Assembly (NCBI GenBank): GCA_950295325.1
Contig: OX485808.1
Coordinates: 17,816,527 to 17,880,526, forward strand
DNA: 64,000 nt
Reading direction: 5' to 3'
Source of the DNA: Polytrichum commune
Lineage: Eukaryota > Streptophyta > Polytrichopsida > Polytrichales > Polytrichaceae
The notes under the pieces: generated by a model
What the model was told of the DNA's origin: nothing
The model's input: only the letters and a program-made list of their open reading frames with translations
Database searches by the model: none
Part shown: positions 57,849 through 64,000 of the stretch, one piece after another
Numbering within the stretch: position 1 is the first letter of the stretch
How the letters are laid out: the number at the start of each line of letters is the position of its first letter
Translations under genes and position numbers: made by a program

Positions 57849-57994
57849 CATAGCATTACTCAGATCCATAACAATATTTTGTGGGACTATAGTATTTTGT
57901 AAAATATTCCCCACAGTCAAATTTAATGTGGAGAATATTCTATAGAACATTGTAAGTCCCACATAACATTGTTATGAATATGAATAATGTTATC
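57849..57994. mobile_element. Foldback element, ATAACATTACTCA family, copy 3
   Basis: Left CATAGCATTACTCAGATCCA then TAACAATATTTTGTGGGACT. Right AAGTCCCACATAACATTGTT then ATGAATATGAATAATGTTAT. The arms pair over about 60-65 bp, almost the whole element. About 146 bp. Confidence 0.75.
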
Positions 57995-57999
57995 GGGAA

Positions 58000-59360
58000 G
58001 AACACTACATTGTCTAACGTATGTGATGTCACCTACATAGGAAGGGCTATAGTATGATTAATAATTTATTTATTATACTTTACGTATCTTAAGTGGACCC
58101 TATAGTGTTCCTCACATAGTTTTCCAAATACAATGAAAGATGCAAACTATTAACTCGTTAATTATGATTTTCTTTTCCAAATGCCATAATTCATTTCACC
58201 TTGATTAAAAAACTTCCAACAACTACATCACTTGGCTTAACTTGTCATAAGATGGACAAGTAGGTTCACCACATGCAAAAGACGGGATATAAGCAAATAC
58301 GGGTGTGCTATTATAGTCCTTGAGGTGAATGTACCACTAGAAGGAAGGCCGGACACTTTGACATGAGAACGGTAGGGTCTCATGACATAAAAAAAACCTT
58401 TTGTGTCAAAGACAACACGAATGCATATTGTTTAGTGATATTTCTTCCATATATGGGTATCTGTCACTTCTTTGTCATACAAAAGGTCTGTGAAGATTTT
58501 CTTGTATTTTTGGTTACTCAACTAGATCTAGATATCATGTTTACTCATTAGATCCATTCAATCCATATTAAATCCATTCAAGTTTACTCATTACATATAG
58601 AATTTGTTCAAGCTTACTCATTATAGTAGAGGCGCCTATTCCCAACCAAGACCCCATCGGCAATCTATAGGGTACCGCAATTTTGATAAGGTTGGGACTG
58701 AATTCTGATTAGGCCGGAACCAATAGTGCCATGACACATGTCATGGTTTTGAGTGCTAAAGTGAGGAGGAATGAGCGATTATGGCAAACTCCAGACATTG
58801 GTAATGTGTTTGGGCCAACTTTGGCTTCAAGATTGCACAGGAATTTCAATTGAAGGAATAATACTACCAAAAAAATTGCATTCTTCCTAATATGGGAAAA
58901 ATTTGCTCGGCCTTACACTACTCCAAATTTGGCAGAAAGTCTCTTAAGTGATCAATTATGGGCACCTCTACTCTAGATATAGATTTCATGCATATTGTTG
59001 AATGCACATGGAGGAATGTTCTCTCTAGGTTGAGTTCAAAGGTGTTCTTACAATGAACTATTTCCCCTCTTCTAAATTGTTTGTATTTTTGGCTACTCAT
59101 TCAAGCTTACTCACTAGATTCCATTTTTATTACTGAATGTCCATGAAGGAATGTTCTCTCTTTGTACAAGGGAGTCTTGCATTCATCCAACATAGAAGCA
59201 TTGATATATTCAACAATCCACATTTAATTATTTTAAGTTATTTAGATACCGTTTTAGGTTCAAAGACCCCAAATTAGTCTAGTCCAAGTCATTTGAGATG
59301 AATCCACCAAACATCTCTAGGGACAAGTTTTGATGTTGGATGGATGAGAGGTACTTTACT
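58000..59360. other. AT-rich intergenic sequence, no gene seen
   Basis: A duplicated phrase (GAATGCACATGGAGGAATGT near 58999 and GAATGTCCATGAAGGAATGT near 59141) and several TTTACTCATTA-type motifs at 58540-58640; otherwise nothing recognised. Confidence 0.45.
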
Positions 59361-59535
59361 TTATAAATCCTTACATTCCAAGGCAAATCCTTACTTGATA
59401 AATCCTTATATTTCAAGTTAAATCTTTACTTGATAAGTCCTTACATTTAAAGGTAAATACGTACTTGATCACTCCTTACATTTCAAGGTAAATCCTTACT
59501 TGAAAGTTCTTACATTGTGAGGTAAAAGTAGCTTT
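59360..59535. repeat. 35-36-bp tandem repeat, about five units
   Basis: Unit ATCCTTACATTTCAAGGTAA plus ATCCTTACTTGATA, with starts near 59363, 59399, 59434, 59469 and 59504. Within each unit CCTTACATT and CCTTACTTG form a half-unit pattern, so it probably arose from an 18-bp motif. Confidence 0.8.
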
Positions 59536-59544
59536 TCCATACAT

Positions 59545-59640
59545 GTTTAGTGCAATGAGTTAGTGGCTAAGGTATCCAAGTGGGGCCCACGAGGTCCAAG
59601 GCTTGGATCCCTTGGCCACCACTCTTAGCAACGTCTTGTA
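59545..59640 (+). repeat. Possible tRNA-derived SINE head
   Basis: TTAGTGGCTAAGGTATCCAA is A-box-like. About 35 bp on, GGCTTGGATCCC is B-box-like, with three mismatches to GGTTCGANNCC. No poly-A or T tail was delimited. Weak call. Confidence 0.3.
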
Positions 59641-61004
59641 GGTAGTTGTGTATCATGTTATGTACTCATTTTTAACGAGATAACGATAAATACCAAATTT
59701 ATAAAAATTACCATTAATATTTACCAAATTTTTTATTGACATGATTTACCATCAAAATTACCACAAACCAAAAAATCAACTTGTCGGAACAAAGAATTTA
59801 TTAATGTTTGAAAATAATATATAGAGATTGGCCGTGTCCAAATTCAAGACAAGTCCAAGATGATTGATGGTTGCCTAGATGCCCTCAATGAACCACACTT
59901 GTCATGCTTGACCATTTGTGTCTTATTAGTGTTGAAAAATTTGTCATGAGGACCCGGCTTTCCTACAACTGTAAAATCACCCACATTTTCCCACAATGTA
60001 GAATGATATGAAGTCTTTTCAAAAACCAACTGTCTACTGGTGGAATCCAAGATGTATGCTATTGAATCCAAATAGTAATGCTGGTCATTTGTGTTTTTCT
60101 CATAACCACCCTATCTTGCAAAAGATCATCCTCTTCATAATGTGACCAATGACCATGTTGAAGAGCATGGCTATCTCTCATCTTTACTATTGTGTAGCAT
60201 TTTCATTATCGTGTAGCCAAATATGCTTGCTTGACATTTATATTTGAAGGTTCTTCATATATATTGGCACAACCTAGCACTCTGAAGAGGTCTAGGACAT
60301 TTGATTCCCTTTCCTTTGTCTTGTGGAGCCTTTTGAGTCTCGACCCATCTTCTACACCCTAAAATGTGCTTCTATTAAAACCCTCTTCCCTTCACTAACA
60401 CTTGAACAATAAAGTTACCACAATAGTATGCTTGATTGTTGAGGCCACTTTTCACATAGAATCCCTCAACTCCCAAAGTGTTAATAGCAAGTATAACCAC
60501 CTTGATGTGCATAACTCTTACACACATGCTTTTGTTCTCAAAACCATACCAATGCATGGACTCTTGGACCCATGATGCTATGTCACCCGATGGGGACACG
60601 CATTGCAAAGCCCTCCATGATAAAATATCGCCAAACACTAACAATGAGTACTCAAATACGGCAAAAGGTTCAACCTCAACCTTTAGGAAAAAGAAATGTA
60701 GGGTCCTCAAAATGCAATGGTCACTAAAGGTATACCTCACAACCTAGCATTTGGGGACACTTCCCTTGGTTCATTGTCACCATGACAATGTTCTTTGGAA
60801 ACATGCATTGCAAATAAAGCCCAACATGCAATGAACCTCGAGGGTGAATAGGCTAAAAACATAACCCTTGCCACAAACCTATATTGGTTGAATGAAGGGG
60901 CAAAACAATGTTCAATTGTTGAAAGAAGCAACCATTATAGACATGAAAACTCCAAACAATCATAAACCATAATAAGTAGTACCTCATTTCTCTAAAATGA
61001 ACTC

Positions 61005-61024
61005 GGGGGGGGGGGGGGGGGGGG
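61005..61024. repeat. 20-base poly-G tract
   Basis: Longest homopolymer in the window; AT-rich on both sides. Confidence 0.9.
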
Positions 61025-62079
61025 TCACTCCCTCTTGTGTTATGTAACCACGTGCGTACAAAGAGTATTTTTATGGGGTCTATTTACCTCCTCATTTGGA
61101 TTTTAGGGAACCCTTTAAGTAGAAAAAAAACTACTTCACCAAATATTCAACACCCTATAGGTAATTATAAAAGAGTACCTAGACTATTTCAAACGATGCT
61201 AAATTACTTATAAATTTTTTATTTACTCGTTCCATACGAAGGCAAACTTAAGACTCCAATATTGCATGGCATATATATCCATGTTGCTATATATTGGTGA
61301 AAGAAGAGTGTACACATCATAACCCAGTCATTCAATTGTTCGTCCATTTCGCATGTATTATATGTGAATATAATCATTTTCTTTATAAAAATATCCTTTA
61401 TTATTATTTTTCATATTGATTTCTTTCTACCTCAAACCTAAAGTGGGGATTTTCCCCTTATGCTAATTTATATATAATCACATGCTTCACAATTCAAATA
61501 GGCTATGGTAGATCCAAAGTTTCTATTATTTTTCCTGCCAATAAATAGTTGTTGCACCCTATAGTCACGCCTATAGTTGTGCACTCTATAGTTGGTCTCA
61601 CATGATTTCCACTTTTTGGCTAGTCACCCCCCCCCCCCCGAAAATCAACCATTTGCACATATGAAGTTCTCATATAAGTAATTAAATGACTTTCTATTAT
61701 AAGTAAACTTTTGATTAAATGACTAAAATGCCTTGGTTCCAACTTTGGGATGTTATTTATTAAGTATGTTGCAATTGCATACTCATACATGTTATGCCAT
61801 TTGTAAGGATCGATCTCAAATACAATTTTTCCTCAACCATGTAAACATAGGTGAACATTCAAAGATGATAAGCTTCATCAAGACTTAAGTTTTTGCATAT
61901 GGTAATTCAAGCCATTATAGTAATCAACATGATGTACAATTTCCTCTATGAAAGTTACTTCAAGTTCCATTGATTTCTATGAATTATGGACTCCCATGAG
62001 TTTTGGGCCTCAGAAGGCCACAAAAATGATACTTCAAAGTAAAGGGATTGTTGTTAGTCCCATATGTTTACTCATATGA

Positions 62080-62400
62080 AATCCATTTGCTCATCACATA
62101 AATGGATGTTTTTTTTTCAAATGACAATAAGTTTATTAATGTTTCTGAGTGTTTTGACAACTCAAGATCAAATTCCAAGAGTCCGTGACAGTGATCGGAG
62201 AGATTTTTGGACAATATCGGTTGAGATCCTAGTGTTTGTAAGTCCAACCAGTTACATGTTCACATCCTCTGGCTTTCCTTTATAAAATTGGGGTGTATTC
62301 TATAAATTCCTGTAAAATGATCAGTAATTTTTCTGCTGTCTTGAACTTCAACCGCTTATTTCTCAAACTCAACCAGTTCGTCTGTAAGTACTAACTGCCA
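62080..62400. repeat. Dispersed repeat, copy 2
   Basis: Counterpart of 52376-52700 (AAGTCCAACCAGTTACATGT, AAATTCCTGTAAAATGATCA, GTCTTGAACTTCAACCGC, TTATTTCTCAAACTCAACCA). Confidence 0.65.
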
Positions 62401-63056
62401 GTTCTCCCTGATCATAGGTCCGTGCTTATCACCTACATAGTTCGATACACATGGCAATTGTTTATAACCCAGACTAGTATATTATGAATACAAATATAAG
62501 TCCAAATATGTAATTATCTATGCGGTAGGCATGCAGGGCATCATTAAACCCAAAACATGTGAAAACTATAATTGTGTTGTCAATTTTGAGACATTGTAAC
62601 ATGCACTAGCCCCTAATGTTCGTATTGCAAGTCTCTACAAAATGAAGAGGCTAACCCGATATGGTGACCAATCCCTATTGGTTGTCAACCAACACATGGT
62701 TGTTTTTTGCGGTGCTCTCAATGTGCAAGCGCATGGCAATCAATTCCTTAACATTTTAAAACAAAATTATGGTAGACAAGCCAATTTAATAATAAATGCA
62801 CCAACAATTGGACCAATTCAAGCAGTCAAGAGTTACCCTAGGCTAGAAGCAATCACGTGCAAGACAAAAAAAATCATCATTGTATAATTTAGAAAGAAGT
62901 TTATGGTGTTTATTCAAATTACACAACATTATGTATGTGAGAATCCGTATCACACATTGTCAATGACCGCGTATCCAACCCAACAAATTCCATGTTCCGG
63001 TCTGCCATTGCGAACCTCACCTCTCTATATCACTTATTGCTACTAATCCATGATCA

Positions 63057-63082
63057 TGCTCATTGCGCGCTCGCAATGAGCA
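63057..63082. repeat. Perfect 11-bp inverted repeat
   Basis: TGCTCATTGCG - CGCT - CGCAATGAGCA: perfect 11-bp arms around a 4-base loop, in the 3' flank of the minus-strand gene below. Confidence 0.9.
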
Positions 63083-63180
63083 CAAACTACTCCCTTCATC
63101 GACACCCTAAATGCATACTGTATCTCATAACCACTTTATATGTGCCTTCCTTTATCGTCAATTGCCACACACATTCATAG

Positions 63181-63861
63181 CTACTGTATGGGCATAATGT
63201 AGTCTTCGCCCCACAATGTATCCATATTGACCACCTGTGATAGCTTGAAAATCGACCTCGACTCGTCGGGCCATTGCAATGGCGTCTGGGGGTGGTAGAC
63301 CTCCGTCACGCATACTTGGTACCACCCTTCCGCAACAAGGACATTGGGCATATACTCCATGCCAGGTCTTCCTGTAATCCTTCCGATAGCCAGCTTTGTG
63401 CACTTGTTCCGTTGGTCCACAACGTACACAATCTCTTCCAATTCAAATGCCTGCAAAAGGAAGTGCTTAATAACCAAACATCATATTACCACAATCCACA
63501 CCAAATTACTTCCTTAATAACCAACTATCCCAAATCCAAGTTCCCAATAACATGCCTAAGGTGGATTCTTTGTCTTTGCATTTCAAATTGACGCTCCTAT
63601 TGCAAGCAAAATGTAAGCGACAACAAAATTCACGCAAAATCAACTCACACGTTGTTTTGGGGCCATTGCTTTGGCCGCGACACCCTCTGCTTTCTTCTCA
63701 CTCGACCTGGAAACACCATTTGTGTCTTGTTCATCCTCCGTCGAATCGCTATCGTCCGAACTCTTCACATCATGTGCTTCCTTCTCCTTTGCAGTGACGT
63801 TCCGTGTAGAAGACGTCCCCTTTCTCTTCTTGCCGTATAACGACTCTGCTGGTGGCCCCAT
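63181..63861 (-). CDS. Putative En/Spm (CACTA) element accessory-protein fragment, two exons
   Basis: On the minus strand exon 63861-63649 ends CAACGT before donor GTGAGT. The acceptor TTTTGCAG precedes exon 63450-63181, phase 0, stop TAG at 63183-63181. Together about 160 residues. The first exon is charged and low-complexity (KKRKG, SSDDSDSTEDEQD, then KAMAPKQR), like a nuclear-localised linker. The second exon has EEIVYVVDQRNKCTKLAIGR, then EGWYQVCVTEVYHPQTPL and LSQVVNMDTLWGED. Its pattern (value-type strands, LAIGRI, EGWYQV, ...PL.WPDE, a terminal W) resembles the small domain at the C-terminal end of plant Tnp1/En/Spm-type proteins. In-frame sequence continues a few codons upstream to a possible acceptor (GGGGTAG), so more exons likely lie beyond the window. 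Family assignment is from memory and tentative; the splice structure is clear. Confidence 0.5.
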
Positions 63862-64000
63862 ATCAACATGTCGTCCCGTCTACCCCCACACATCAAATTC
63901 CACAAACCATATCAATTGTAAACAATAAAAATTCGTACACTACACAAAAGTAACTGTCAACATACACCTTGCTGCACCTCAAGAATGGTGCACAAGACAA
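63862..64000. other. Window end, upstream of the CACTA-like exon
   Basis: On the minus strand a possible 3' splice site (GTGGGGGTAG) precedes the frame ACGGGACGACATGTTGAT leading into the Met of the next exon. This suggests an intron here, with the 5' part of the gene outside the window. Confidence 0.35.

Larger units (their letters stand above)
59641..63180. other. AT-rich intergenic sequence, no supported gene
   Basis: Contains poly-G 61005-61024 (20 bases), poly-C 61627-61639 (13 bases) and a dispersed repeat at 62080-62400. A 121-residue minus-strand frame at 60375-60740 and an 81-residue frame at 62642-62887 (+) have no family features that I recognise. Confidence 0.5.

Noticed and set aside
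60375-60740. 121-residue minus-strand frame
   Set aside because: No recognisable domain, no splice-supported extension, open on the opposite strand too, and in repeat-like sequence. Treated as chance.
63274-63591. 105-residue plus-strand frame opposite the CACTA-like exon
   Set aside because: Antisense to the second exon of the minus-strand gene, whose splice sites and domain-like sequence are better supported.

Overview
This is a 64 kb stretch of a land-plant nuclear genome. The evidence is GT-AG introns, a P-class pentatricopeptide repeat (PPR) gene, a SPIRRIG-type BEACH gene with a plant PH-BEACH-WD40-FYVE tail, a telo-box promoter and Stowaway- and CACTA-like transposon ends. The proteins are clearly homologous to seed-plant ones but noticeably diverged, so a seed-free lineage (lycophyte, fern or bryophyte) is possible. 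The sequence alone does not settle the species.

Layout. (1) 1-2581, + strand: the 3' four exons of GTF2H2/SSL1 (TFIIH p44); the first exon is cut by the window edge. (2) 4546-6798, - strand: a single-exon, organelle-targeted P-class PPR gene of 750 residues, tail-to-tail with p44, with a GA-repeat plus telo-box promoter near 7079-7125. (3) About 7.15-15.1 kb: a gene-poor, AT-rich region with a Stowaway-type element, tandem repeats and old dispersed repeats. (4) 17065-38341, + strand: one giant BEACH gene, SPIRRIG-like. I resolved it into 33 coding exons that join without a frame break into about 3,835 residues. A GC-rich leader region lies at about 15.15-17.06 kb. (5) 38.4-63.2 kb: a second gene-poor region packed with short inverted-repeat transposons, foldback elements, minisatellites, long poly-G/poly-C tracts and degenerate duplications. 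(6) 63181-63861, - strand: a two-exon coding fragment resembling the small C-terminal domain of En/Spm (CACTA) element proteins, probably running off the window.

The three host genes have unrelated jobs: transcription/DNA repair, organelle RNA processing, and endomembrane/RNP-body trafficking. There is no sign of an operon or gene cluster. No single new biological system stands out. The most unusual structures are a terminal-inverted-repeat element at about 51.79-52.20 kb whose core is eight 41-bp hairpin units, three copies of one MITE-like family in three introns of the BEACH gene, a 51-bp copy of a BEACH exon inside another intron of that gene, a family of elements whose terminal repeats are themselves small palindromes, and a 153-bp near-complete hairpin at 49.3 kb. 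Element and repeat borders were read by eye and are good to roughly 5-20 bases.
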